Of a stretch of DNA of 64,000 bases, positions 1-11,054 are shown one piece after another; position 1 is the stretch's first letter; the number at the start of each line of letters is the position of its first letter. A program made the position numbers and the translations under genes. A model generated the notes under the pieces. That model saw only the letters and a program-made list of their open reading frames with translations, made no database searches and was not told the DNA's origin. Source of the stretch: Terebella lapidaria (taxonomy: Eukaryota; Annelida; Polychaeta; Terebellida; Terebellidae); assembly GCA_949152475.1 (NCBI GenBank), contig OX424558.1, positions 34,916,651 to 34,980,650 of the forward strand, read 5' to 3'.

Positions 1-320
1 TGTAAAAATTAACAAAGTTAAAGTAAAATATGCTGTGATTTCAGTTGACATATTATGTGGTCAATTACTGTTATTCATGGAGTTCGTTACAATATACTCT
101 GATTGCAATTGGGGAAGCAGAGTACCTAGCTAATCATCTGAGTACAAATCAAATGTACGAAAAGACTTTGAGGATCAAAGATACTTCCAATTACAATTCA
201 TTGTGAGTATGAGCTCATCAAATGAGTCGAGAACATAGAACCTGAGAAAAACTGTGAAAATACAATATGTATATATACTGTAGAGTCACATTCTGCATCA
301 TATCTCCCACATGACAGTTA

Positions 321-881
321 TTGAATCAAAACAAAATGGCAAATATTACAAGAACAATCATTCCAAACGTTTCCATGGACAGTGATTCTGCGTTTTCTTG
401 TGACGATGACAGCAGTTACGGTAGTTTACCAGAAGGTTCTTTCGGGTTGACGGATTCTGCTTTGGATGCTGTATCAAACGTTACCAGGAATCCATTTGAG
501 TCATTTCGCCATCAAGGTCCTCTCCCACATTCTGTATTTGATGATTCATCAAGCTTTGCTTCTTCACCAATGAGTCAAAGAACTTCATCCAAATGCAGCC
601 TAGAAAACAGCACACACATCTACATCAACGTGCTGGATCAAACCAGCATTCTTCAAGATGCCACAAATCATTGTAAGGATAGTGGTCTCGGCCCAAGAAC
701 TGCTGGAGATGGCAAAGAAGATTCCAACCACCAGTGCCAAGGAATCACTGACCATCTACTGGCTTATGGACTGCCCACTCCTAAACGAAGGAACATTGCC
801 AAGAATTTGAAGAAAATTGGCAAATTTCTCCATGGTAAAACCACTCACGATTTCGAAATGGAAACCTTGGCTGTTCTGTGA
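321..881 (+). CDS. Unknown 186-aa serine-rich protein, single exon
   Basis: I do not recognise this protein. It is an open frame of 186 codons in one exon, starting MNQNKMANITRT; an in-frame second Met at residue 6 is an alternative start. The N-terminal two thirds are rich in Ser and Asp (an acidic patch near residues 21-32) and look disordered. The C-terminal ~30 residues are basic with alternating Lys/Leu (residues ~152-172) and could form an amphipathic helix. No signal peptide or membrane segment is visible. An AATAAA lies at 939-944, about 58 bases after the stop, which supports a real transcription unit. The 3' end of the same gene reappears in the deleted tandem copy at 1681-1785. No domain supports a function. 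Confidence 0.5.
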   Translation: MNQNKMANITRTIIPNVSMDSDSAFSCDDDSSYGSLPEGSFGLTDSALDAVSNVTRNPFESFRHQGPLPHSVFDDSSSFASSPMSQRTSSKCSLENSTHIYINVLDQTSILQDATNHCKDSGLGPRTAGDGKEDSNHQCQGITDHLLAYGLPTPKRRNIAKNLKKIGKFLHGKTTHDFEMETLAVL

Positions 882-938
882 ACTATTTTCTGTTTGAGTT
901 ATGTTGTTATGATTACTGGCATATTTGTTGATTGGGTG

Positions 939-944
939 AATAAA
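939..944 (+). terminator. Poly(A) signal AATAAA of the 186-aa gene
   Basis: AATAAA 58 bases after the stop codon at 881. The equivalent AATAAA is kept in the deleted tandem copy at 1853-1858. Confidence 0.45.
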
Positions 945-1581
945 TTATTATTACTATGTATGATGTTTTTCGATTTCAAGATATCACACTGACCAATATT
1001 GAGTGAACTGTATACATGAAGTAGTGGAGATAAGAATGGAAAAACTTCGATAAATCTCAGATCAAATCAAGATTAGGAAATTCGTAAGAATCAACATGGA
1101 GTGTCATTAGCATTCCTCAAAACATTTATGGGAAGAAATCTGAACTAATTGATATCAGTTTAGTTACTATGAAATGAATAGTCAATAAAATAAACAGACT
1201 CTCAACAGTATCAACGGTCAGAAGCAATATGAAACCTCATTACTAATCCTGACACCAATGCAGAGCTATCTGAACGAACGTTACTGTATGCCCATGAGTG
1301 TGTGTTAACCTGACTGCAGTGCAATTGATTGGCGTTGTGAAATTATCGATTACTCCATCAGCATTAATATATATGTTGGAATAATATATAGAGTTATTGT
1401 GTTACTATATTGAAATATTTTTGTCAAACACTGTATAATCCAAAATTTGCTTTAAATCCTTGTAAAGGATTTCATACACAAAAATTTATTCAAAAGTTAT
1501 TGAGTATTTTGCCAGTTGTAATATGTATGTTATTAACAGTTTCTGGACGAACTTTAATGAAGTTTGAGACATACATGTTTG

Positions 1582-1860
1582 TGTAAAAATTAAAAGAGTT
1601 AAAGTAAAATATGCTGTGATTTCAGTTGACATATTATGGGGTCAATTACTGTTATTCATGGAGTTCGTTACAATATACTTGAAGGAACAGTGCCAAGAAT
1701 CTGAAGAATCTGAAGAAAATTGGCAATGTTATCCATTGTACAACAACGCACAGTTTTGATATGGAAATCTTGGCTGTTCGATAAACTATTCTCTGTTTCA
1801 GCTATGCTGTTATGATTACTGACATATTACTGACATATTCCTTGATTTGCTGAATAAATT
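1582..1860 (+). pseudogene. Internally deleted copy of the 321-881 gene
   Basis: The promoter-distal upstream block (matching 1-105) is fused directly to the last ~90 bases of the coding region (matching 787-881), followed by the 3' flank with AATAAA at 1853-1858. The start codon and about 85 percent of the reading frame are missing. A small duplication of AATCTGAAG is seen near 1697-1715. It cannot encode the parent protein. Confidence 0.75.
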
Positions 1861-2299
1861 ATTATTACTATGAATTATGTTTCTCATCTTCGAATCACCC
1901 CAATGACCAATATCGAGTGATAACGGAACACGATTTTTTGAAAATAAGAATGGATAAACTTCACTCTGGATCGAATAAAGATTAGAAAATTCATGATAAG
2001 CAACATGCGATCGCATTAGGATTCCTTTACAGTAATGGGAAGGTATACGAACTGAATTTTATTAGTTTAGTTATTGAAAAAAAATCAATAAATTAAAAGC
2101 AAAATGAAACCTGCCACAGAGGACGCATGTAGCCATCAATTCCTACATTTGTGTTAGGTAAGCAGCGCATGCGGGTAAGTTAGGTGTCATGTGCATAGAA
2201 CGTAAGTATGGTAGGGTGCATTGATCATGCGTACAGTGTATGTAATGTGAAAGGCTGTGTAAGGGAGGGTTTTGGGTCGCTACAGTCGTAAATATTCCA

Positions 2300-2600
2300 C
2301 AACACTCTTGTAGTCGAACAGTCCTGCTCAGGACACTTTTGTAGCAAAGTAGTCCTGCTCAAAGTCGGACATACATGTTAGGACAATCTTGTAGCAAATG
2401 AGTCTTGTTCAGAGGGACATAAAGGAAACATTGCAACCAAGGATTCCTGGTCAAATGGACTCTTGTAGGACTTGCAGCGAAGGAGTCCTGCTCAAAGTGA
2501 GACACCACGACACGATTGCATTCAAGGAAACCTGCTCAAAGTGGGCCACACGGTCACTCTTGTAACCAAGGAGTCCAGCTGAATTTGCTGGACTCCTTGC
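2300..2600. repeat. Diverged minisatellite, ~45-bp unit
   Basis: About seven imperfect copies of a block reading roughly CTTGTAGC AAGGAGTCCTGCTCAAAGT occur near 2301, 2335, 2384, 2430, 2469, 2513 and 2557, spaced 34-49 bp. The last copy ends in a short inverted repeat (GGAGTCCAGC / GCTGGACTCC, about 2570-2600). Confidence 0.7.
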
Positions 2601-2639
2601 AAAAACAGGAACAGGTCCGCTGGTATCATGCACTCTCTG

Positions 2640-3709
2640 TCAAGAAGGGGGAGTGCATAATAAGTTTTTTTGGGTCCTCTAACGACTCATGACACAGCTC
2701 TCCGAACCTTTACATTGACCAGTAACACATCTGTCTTAGCGTTGATCGCATAGTCAACAGTTCCCAGTACGTCTGCTATCTCGTTTGTTGGGCTTTTTAG
2801 TGGTACATCCGATGCATATAGTGTGCACATATCAGATCGTTCTCGATTAGTGTTCATGGATTCTCACTTGGCCAACTGAGTTAAGTATACAGCCTGGGAA
2901 TCTATACCTGAAGTATCCCAAACGTTCATGTACTTGGATGAAACAGAATGGATAGTTCAGCTCCTTTAAGTGGATTGCACTTTATTCGATGAAAATATAT
3001 AAAATGTTTGGTGGACTTGACACGTACATTTATAGCTTTGGCGTTCGGATGTGCTGAAAACTACGGATTTGTTCATAAGTTGTTGTAGGTATTTATTTTT
3101 GAGTTTACACAGAGGAACGTCCAAAGCACGCTTCCCCCCCCCCCCCCCATCCCCCACCAACCCGATTTGAAAACTCCATAATTGTCTCCATTCGGAGACA
3201 CTCAAGATAGGGCCAAGGTCCTGACCACGGAGATCAATAGATCGTGATTGATCCAATCAGCATTTTACATGTAGCCCGAGAAGTGTTGGTGGACAACTGT
3301 TGAGCTAGTATTTCAACAGATGGCGAGGTGTGTTTCATACAACTGCTGTAACGAGTTCGACTGCTACTTGAACTATTCCTGTAGGAATTAGTATCTTTAT
3401 GTTCTTGTTTTGCATCGTTATGCAAGAAAAGGACAGGGATCGTTCTGACAACATTTTATCACATTTTGTAACACAAACTATGCTTTACAGTACAAAACGA
3501 TTATTTGATTATACAAGGAGTATTTGAGCATTGTACATAAAGTCCTAATTGATTTAGCCTCCATGACTTACATATATTTCAGTTAACATAATTGATCATA
3601 TATCGCAGATGATCATCAATACATATGTACCTTTTAATGTGAGGCTGAATATACTAGTGCATGGAACAGATACATTATGTTTGTCGAAATATGAAATCCA
3701 TACATTGTG
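2640..3709. other. No gene recognised
   Basis: Short spurious frames only. Contains a poly-C tract at 3134-3148. Confidence 0.5.
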
Positions 3710-4699
3710 TTAATTTTGTATCATGACATTTCGCATATTCCTGGAATATGTTTTAACATTTGGAAGCAAGTCAAATACGGAGACCGTGGCTCTTTCCTTC
3801 CAATCATGTTCTTTCATATTGATATGAGCCCAGTAATGATTTGTGTAGGACTCCAGCTTTGCCTTATTTGAGAACTTACTGGCAATTGCGTCTCTGCAAA
3901 GTGCATATGCTTTTGAGTGAATATCCAGCTCCTTATTCAGACAAACGTCTCGAATCGTTCTTGCATGCGTCACATCATACGTCGGCAGAAAGAATTTGGA
4001 TGGAATGGTGGAGACGGAGTCTGCAGCAGGTTTTGCTCCAGATTTCCTCTGGAAAGCTTCATACATTGCACTGAGGAAGAACGGGCCAGCCACTGATAAC
4101 ATGTTTTGTCCATTGTAGAACGTAGCTGTTCGTGGTAAAGTGTTAATAACAGTTTTGTAGAAAGGGTGGTTGGGTCTACAACCTAGCACGCCATTCATCA
4201 ACGTCGGTCTCGCATTCCTAAATACGAGGTAGGTATGTTCATCGGTTTCTTCACTAAGGAAACATTGATATTTGCAAGGCCAAACATCCAATGAACGTAG
4301 AGATTCCATATCGAGATCAAAGTAGAAGCCGCCAAATGTGTCCATGATGAAGTACCGAGCGGCATCTGCTCTGGATATATTCTGGACATATCCATTGTAC
4401 ACTTGCATGTGATCTGGATAGCGATCCCGAATGAGTGCTCTTATGTCATCCTGTGACCAGAACCAGTACTCCCAATCTGGATTATGCTGTATCCATGTTC
4501 GCATCATGGAAGCAAATGTTTCAGGTACTTGGTATGTGTCCCACACCTGGTGAATAATGGTCGGGATTGTGGAGTTCCTTCCATTTGGGCAAATCCTGTG
4601 TCTTCTCTGTTGCTTAGTTTTCCACATATTGGCAAATCCATATAATAAAAATAGCATACATAATGCACATATAGTGCGTTGAGAAGGTTTTCGTAACAT
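3710..4699 (-). CDS. GT32-type (Gly_transf_sug) type II membrane glycosyltransferase
   Basis: A 329-aa protein in one uninterrupted exon. It begins with a short basic cytosolic stretch and one hydrophobic segment (about residues 9-25), as in type II Golgi glycosyltransferases. The luminal domain starts near residue 45 with IPTIIHQVWDTY, typical of the OCH1/alpha-1,4-glycosyltransferase sugar-binding DXD family. Then comes ISRADAARYFIMDTFGGFYF followed by a D-x-D motif in FDLDME (Asp about 128 and 130), which binds the metal and nucleotide sugar. Further family features are GVLGCRPNHPFY and a C-terminal TNHYWAHIN segment. Length and domain order fit a complete enzyme. Donor and acceptor cannot be deduced; alpha-1,4-GlcNAc/Gal transferases and mannosyl-inositol-phosphoceramide synthases share this fold. 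The initiator Met precedes the membrane anchor directly, so the start is well supported. Confidence 0.85.
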   Translation of the reverse strand: MLRKPSQRTICALCMLFLLYGFANMWKTKQQRRHRICPNGRNSTIPTIIHQVWDTYQVPETFASMMRTWIQHNPDWEYWFWSQDDIRALIRDRYPDHMQVYNGYVQNISRADAARYFIMDTFGGFYFDLDMESLRSLDVWPCKYQCFLSEETDEHTYLVFRNARPTLMNGVLGCRPNHPFYKTVINTLPRTATFYNGQNMLSVAGPFFLSAMYEAFQRKSGAKPAADSVSTIPSKFFLPTYDVTHARTIRDVCLNKELDIHSKAYALCRDAIASKFSNKAKLESYTNHYWAHINMKEHDWKERATVSVFDLLPNVKTYSRNMRNVMIQN

Positions 4700-7600
4700 T
4701 GCAAAAGCCTAATTTTTACATCGTGAATAGACATACGTCCACTGCATCGAATGCACAAGTTCGAATATTCACAATTGTTCATTCGAAAATATTCTTCTAT
4801 CGTAGAAATATAGGTCTTGTTCATTGTTCCATTTTTCGAGGAAAAGCACGGTTTGTCCTTGTTGTCATTGGAAACTGACACACACAATCACAATTTGGTT
4901 CACACTGCAAGGTCGTTCCACAAAACCCTGATTTTAAACTCGTGCATCAGGCACACCATCTGCCAAAACAATGGCGAAAAAGAATTGATTTTTGAAATGA
5001 CACAAAAGTTACAGAAGATTTTTCAAAGTAGATGCACTTCAACTGCAGTTGAAGTGTTTAAATCATGAACTTTAAATGATGAGCATTTAAAGCAAATTTA
5101 ATCAATTAGAATAGAAAATGGGAATTCGATAAAAGCCAAAGAGTTGATGGTATCTATGCCTTTGTTTGACTGCAATAAAGTCTTGATAGGGGTCCAGGCA
5201 ATGACGTAATGACTCGAGGACAAGGCGGTTTAAATGGGGGTAGATCTGTTTGGAAAGTCCTAGGTCGATATATTCACACCGGTTCATAATATGGTTAGCT
5301 TCTTCTTGAAATAAATGACAGCTGCTGGATGCAGATAGATGTTGCTTTTCTAAGCATTGCAGTTTTGCCCTATTAAATGGCCAAGCTGTTACGATATCTC
5401 GACGCATCATCCAATCCAATATACGTTATTGACCCTGAGATAAAGCAGTCGGCCCACGACACATGAATTATAATGATTAATAGATTAATTATCGGAATCC
5501 TCAGATTATCATGTGTTTGATACTTATTTTGTTTCTGTGGTAATTCAATGCCTATTATCCATATGCATCTGTGGTAGCTTCCTGGCCTCTCTAGGCTAAT
5601 TGTGAAAGTCCAATTTCCAAATGGCGAAAAAAATATAATTGGAAATGGGTCAAAACAAATACTGGTGACTTGATTTGCGACAAAACAAATTTTGCCGACC
5701 CATCGAAAAATAAAAATGCATGGCCGCATCATGCAGACCGGCGATTCATCATTCAAGGGTAACAAACAGGGGTATAGTGTTATGCATCAATAGGAAAAAA
5801 AGTTACTGAACAGATTTTGAGTCCAAAATTGCTCGTTTGAGTCAAGAATTGGTCGTTTATCATAGAAAATGGGCGTTAGTTTGAAAACAATGCGAAATTA
5901 AAGAAAACAACAAAAAATACCTCTCTCTTGGAAGATTTTCAGGCATATTTGTGCATTTCCAAAAGACTGGATAGTGAACTATAAATATAAAAATGTAGAA
6001 ACATAACGGGCGACGACGACGGACAGACCGCCATGGCAATAGGTCAACGGACCAAATGGTCCTGAAGCCAGCGTCTTTATGTTTTGTGGTAACTTCCTGG
6101 AATCTATTCTGAAAATTTTTTTTTGGAACAATTTCAAAGCAAAAACAAGTCTGTCCTGGCCGGGGCCTGTTGACCTGCTCAATGGTCCTGGAAGCCACTT
6201 TGTTGTATCCTCCTGCCATGGTCTTTCTTGAGAATAAAAATCACACACATCCAATATGATCACCCTGTTCTCAAACATATTTCGACATTCTAAATTCAGA
6301 ATCTGACTCTGAATGTCACTGTGTTTCTTTACCCCCCCCCCCCCCCCGCCCCCCTTTCACCCCTGGATCCGCCCATGTTCAATATCTTAAAATCAAATCG
6401 CAAAGTATAAATTTTATACTAGTGGGAGTACAGTACACAATGAGCGGAATACAGTAATGGATTGACATATAGAGTAGCAGTGTAGGTAAACCACACGCAT
6501 GGAGCTCGCAGCACCTCGACTGGAGCTTGTAGGTTATGGACCTGTATTGATTTCCTTATATGGTCAAAATGAGGCATCAAAGTACTATATTATTTAAAAA
6601 CTCCCAGTTTCTCCTCCAAATGCACATGTATCACTTTAAAATGTCTCTGTTTTGGTTTGTATAGTGGTATTATGGGTATTCCTCTATGTACATGTGAATT
6701 TTCATGTTGATTGGAGCTGTTACTGTGCGCATGAATACATATAAACAAACCGGCCCTTTCTGGGAGTTTGCTTTCTGAGGAATTCGCCAGGTGTCAGCAG
6801 CTAACAGTCAAATGCTTGTAGCGTTTGATCTATTCCAACAACATGTGCTGATTTTTTAATATTTTGTAAGTTATATATATTGCTTCAACATACTAAAATT
6901 TTATGAAAATTGAAACATTTTGAAAGTGATTTCTCTCATAAAACGTTATAATGGAGTTAAATGGCAATCCTATATGTGTTCGTATACCTGTACGGCTGAC
7001 TGGCAGACGCAGACGAATAGAACTGTACGAAATCGCAGTTCACATTTTACCAAAACTTGACAATGCAATGGCGGCGCTCTCGAAGTTGAAAAACTTTTGA
7101 CGAAAGGCAGATATTTGAGTGTCATAGCAACACTCAAGCAGGTATCAAGTCTCACACTTTGCCGATGGTGTTGCTCTGATTGTGCTCATTTTGTCTTAAG
7201 AGTGGACATTCACAGGAACGTAAATTATTTTGAAGTGGGCCAAAGTTCATTGAGTCATTCACCAGTTCCCACACTGAATGATTCAGTCTGAGACTCTTAG
7301 TTTCAACAACAACACTTACCGGCTTACATTATTTTCTTTGATCCAACAACAAACCTTTGGAACCTGAATGAAAGTTTTATTCTTGTTGCGCTGTAAACAG
7401 GCTGACTAGATCTGCCAGACTTCGTCCGTTAATAGCACAGGCCAAGTTCTCGTGGAACATTATCTTGCTGTACGCAATGAGCGGATTCATTGAACAAAAT
7501 TGAATAATGTAAATTCCTCGATCATGTTATATTATAAATGACATCAACTTATGTCAGCATGGTCAGTGACTCTGTGTTCATCGACCCCTGTTGAAGCTGG

Positions 7601-8690
7601 AACTCCTCGGGCCCCCTTTTGTATGAAATTAAATTAATCATAATTCAACTGAAAAATTTCCAATTATTTATTTTTATTAACCATTTTTGTTTGAACAAAA
7701 ACTCTTCAAAAGGAAGTCAAAGGATCATGATGAAATACTCTACACCTTAAAATATTAGCATCCGTGAAATTTGCGTTTTTTGGTTATGTTGGAATATTAG
7801 CAACCGTTTAATTTAGCAATTTTATCTTGCTATCATATGTGTGTTTAACAAATTAATGTATTAGCGTCCATTACTAATTAGCATTTCAAACAAAAAGCTA
7901 AAGAAAGCTAAATAAACAGACGCTAATATTTTCCATATTTAGAGTAACAGGTCATGTGGGTGAGCAATGTACGCTTCCATAGACATGATAGAAAACACTG
8001 AAATGTTGAAATACATTTTGTGTTGTATTTATTACAGACACTGGTTGAAGACAGCGAAGAGCTCTCGATAACACACATGGAGGTAGAGCTGTGAAGTCTT
8101 CGATTCCCAGAAGGAACTGGGGTGAAATACATGGATTCCATGGTGGTGAGTGTTAATCAACAACTCACAGTTTCACAAAGACCCATATACCGGTACAGTC
8201 CGGTAGTCCCTTGCAAGACCTTTCTCTATGAAATGCTGGGAATCTGAATACTCAATCACCTGCATCCCTGCATTTCCCCGTAGACATAGTTCTTTTGAAC
8301 TAAATGTTCCTGGAAATGAACTGCAAATCTGTAACCCACAAATGTACTGATTTACATTGTGTTGACATATGTACATGTTGAAATTGCATTGTATAGCTAG
8401 TTATGGTGACAGACACTCAAACGCCTCATGTATATGTTGTTGTGGTGAATATATCTGAGAAGCCTGGATTTCCTGAACTATTTTACAATGTTTTTTTTTT
8501 AAGAAACATGAATAATGTCAACTCAGCAGAAAAATTTCAGGTTGACTGGTTGAGGTTGAAGTCCATCCCTGGAATTCCCACTGTTCTGAGTTTTGCTAGG
8601 TTAACATACGTTTTTCAAATATAACAAAAATCTAATAAATGCCAAGTCCGCAGAGAATTTTTACCTTGAAGTCAAAAATCAAATTTACTG
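4700..8690. other. No gene recognised
   Basis: Only short, low-complexity or antisense-type frames. Contains a poly-C tract at 6332-6354. No exon with convincing splice sites and a recognisable protein was found. Confidence 0.45.
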
Positions 8691-8691
8691 G

Positions 8692-8988
8692 TACCGTATT
8701 GGTCCTAATAATAGCACGGCGAGCCAAAGCAAGACCTCCTGCTGCAGCGCGCGCAAAAATGAGGTCAAACTCGAGGTCAAATTTAAGAAAATCACTGAAT
8801 AATGTACCTATAGCCTTCAATCTCCTTGAATATGATTCAAATAAAATAAATATGTGGATTGGAACATTCCAAGATTCAATTAGAAAGATATGAAGTGAAT
8901 TCTAAGGTAACAAAAGTGAACATTTTAGGGGCAAAGATGGGGACGCTCTACTATTAGGGCACGTGCCACTATTAGGACCAATACGGTA
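8692..8988 (+). mobile_element. MITE, family 1 copy A (TA target site, ~295 bp)
   Basis: Bounded by TA dinucleotides. Terminal inverted repeats read CCGTATTGGTCCTAATA at the left and its complement TATTAGGACCAATACGG at the right; the following TAGCAC/GTGCCA bases extend the match. The interior is shared with copies at 29,699-29,996 and, inverted, 35,870-36,174. There is no coding capacity. TA duplication and structure suggest mobilisation by a Tc1/mariner-like transposase. Confidence 0.85.
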
Positions 8989-9559
8989 TCACAAAGTTCA
9001 CTGCCATTCCCACCAAGACCAATAAAACCATACTAGTAAGGGTTATTCCTAAACAGGGCATTTCATACACATACATATTTATTAAAAATAATAAAGCAGC
9101 AGTTATCACTGAATCAATAATATAAGACAGCTCAGTTATACAGGATGCAACATATATGTAGCAGAGCAAGATTTGTGTCTTATTTGTCTCAATTTAGAAG
9201 CTATAAAACCTTGCTTGTTCGACGTGGTTTATGTTGAGGAATTTTCGGATCTGGCCATCAGCAGTATCATGAAGACCAAAGTTCATCAGAGTTATAATTG
9301 ACAGCAAATTGTCTGCTACTTGAGTCCGGCAGACAACCCTTAGTGATATCAGAAATATCATGCTTTTTTTTTTAAATTTTGGATCACATTGACCCATGGC
9401 CAACGGATGATTCAAAACATCTAAATTACACCATATGCGAGCCATAGTACACGTGCCTGTGCCTAAGTAATTGACCAAAGTTCAAATCATGTGTCCCATG
9501 CAGGTAGATGAGATACCACACAGGCCCACAAACATGGCTGTCAAGTGTGAAATGATAAT

Positions 9560-9774
9560 TACTGTAAAACGACTAATTTTGGCGGACAATTTATTTTTGG
9601 CTGATTTGGTGGTAGGGGGGAAACCGCCAAATCGAATTGTCCACCAAATTATCTAGATATATGATAAGAAATTAATATATGTGGTTTTGAATCCGGAAAA
9701 TTACATCTCTGCCAAATAACGTGTGGCTCACAGCCGCCAAATAAATAGCCACCGAAATAAGTCGTTTTACAGTA
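9560..9774 (+). mobile_element. MITE, family 2 (TA target site, 215 bp)
   Basis: TA-flanked element with terminal inverted repeats CTGTAAAACGACT...AGTCGTTTTACAG; the match continues imperfectly (ATTTTGGCGGA versus the complement of CCACCGAAAT). There is a second inner inverted repeat around GGCGG/CCGCC. Non-coding. Confidence 0.75.
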
Positions 9775-11054
9775 TTGCACTGGCTGATTTTGATAATTCT
9801 AGGGTAGCTGGGAAAGCTGAGTCTTTTCTTTTACATCCTCATTATCAGCTGTTGATATCTATAGATACCAGTCCAAAAAAACAAAAAACACTGATAGCTT
9901 TTTGTCTCACAAATCTAGACCAGACAAATATATTTATCTCTTTTACCGAGCGTTGTTAACTGCAAGGGAATCTTAGTTCTCACAGGTTTTTCAGTTGTCA
10001 CAAAAACATAGTACATATATATCAACCCCAATACGACCACACGAGACACGTGTGCGTTTGAATTATGCAATAAATCTAGTCACTGTGGAAGGGAGATACA
10101 CCACATCACCCCATATAATCTGATAATTGTAGTGCAGATCCTCGGGTATATCTACCAGAGCCAGTGAACATGAGGGCAGTTTGTGTCAAATGTTAGGACA
10201 ACTGAGAAAATAAGGATTAGCCGTACTCGGAAATCTGTAGCATGGTGTGGTTTGAGGTTGGTATACCATGTTTACTACATGTATAAACAGAGGACTTCAT
10301 GGAAATTATGTTAAGTCGGCTTTACCTCGTGATATCTTACATGTCAGTCTATCTGTGAACAATAGCTGATAAATCACGAGAAAGTACACGGATTTATCAG
10401 AACGTTATGTCACACCTTTGTATAAATTAGCCTTTCAGTCAGTGACTGTTTATTTGTTCACGATAATAATGCATGCAGTTAATGCAATACATAGCGTTTC
10501 TAAGACTATCCTAGTTCCGTGAAACATGAATCAGTGGTCTGTATGTTTATAAACATTGGCACGTGGTTGGGGTGTTTGTATAGTGACAAGTGGAAGAACT
10601 GATGCATATTCATGAATCATGATAAGATACATGTGGGCAGGCCGTGTTACTAGTATATAACTCATGCATATTCATGATGAGCTGGCTGCCTGTGATCACT
10701 GTGGTGGTACATGTACCTAGCATGTGTGGGCAATGCCTCAGAGCATTCTGTGTGTTTAGTAGGACAGACTTCGGATCACATGTTAGAAAGCTATGTTGTA
10801 ATTGGTCGGGCCGACACCTCAGTGCATTGACACTCTGGTTATAATCGAAACATCAAAAGCACGGACAAACACCACTTTCGTATCACCGCTGTCAGGACAA
10901 ACATGTGATTTGGAACGTGAGCGCTGTCAAACTACCAATGCATTCACATGGATATAGCAGTTTTACTTACGATACCAGTGCCATGTACTTAGTAGTATAA
11001 ATGTCGCATCATCTGGATGTAAATTTTAATTCTCATAGCAAAGTTACAAGTTAA
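9775..11054. other. No gene recognised
   Basis: Intergenic. May contain the promoter and 5' untranslated region of the ankyrin/SOCS gene, but no element stands out. Confidence 0.4.

Larger units (their letters stand above)
1..2090 (+). repeat. Tandem duplication of a ~1.58-kb locus, second copy internally deleted
   Basis: Bases 1 to about 105 recur nearly unchanged from about 1582 to 1680. The second copy then jumps directly to sequence matching about 787 onward of the first copy, including the end of the coding region, the AATAAA and the 3' flank (first-copy 787-1170 matches 1681-2090). The unit is therefore about 1581 bp, and the right copy has lost about 680 bp. Because base 1 already lies inside the unit, further copies could exist left of the window. 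Confidence 0.85.

Noticed and set aside
5860-6278. Two overlapping minus-strand frames of 99 and 119 codons
   Set aside because: Mutually overlapping, no domain and no splice context.
3134-6354. Poly-C tracts at 3134 and 6332 as functional signals
   Set aside because: Simple homopolymers with no feature nearby; likely slippage.
8041-8097. Possible terminal exon after TTATTACAG, reading TLVEDSEELSITHMEVEL and a stop
   Set aside because: Only 19 codons, no upstream exon with a matching phase or recognisable family.
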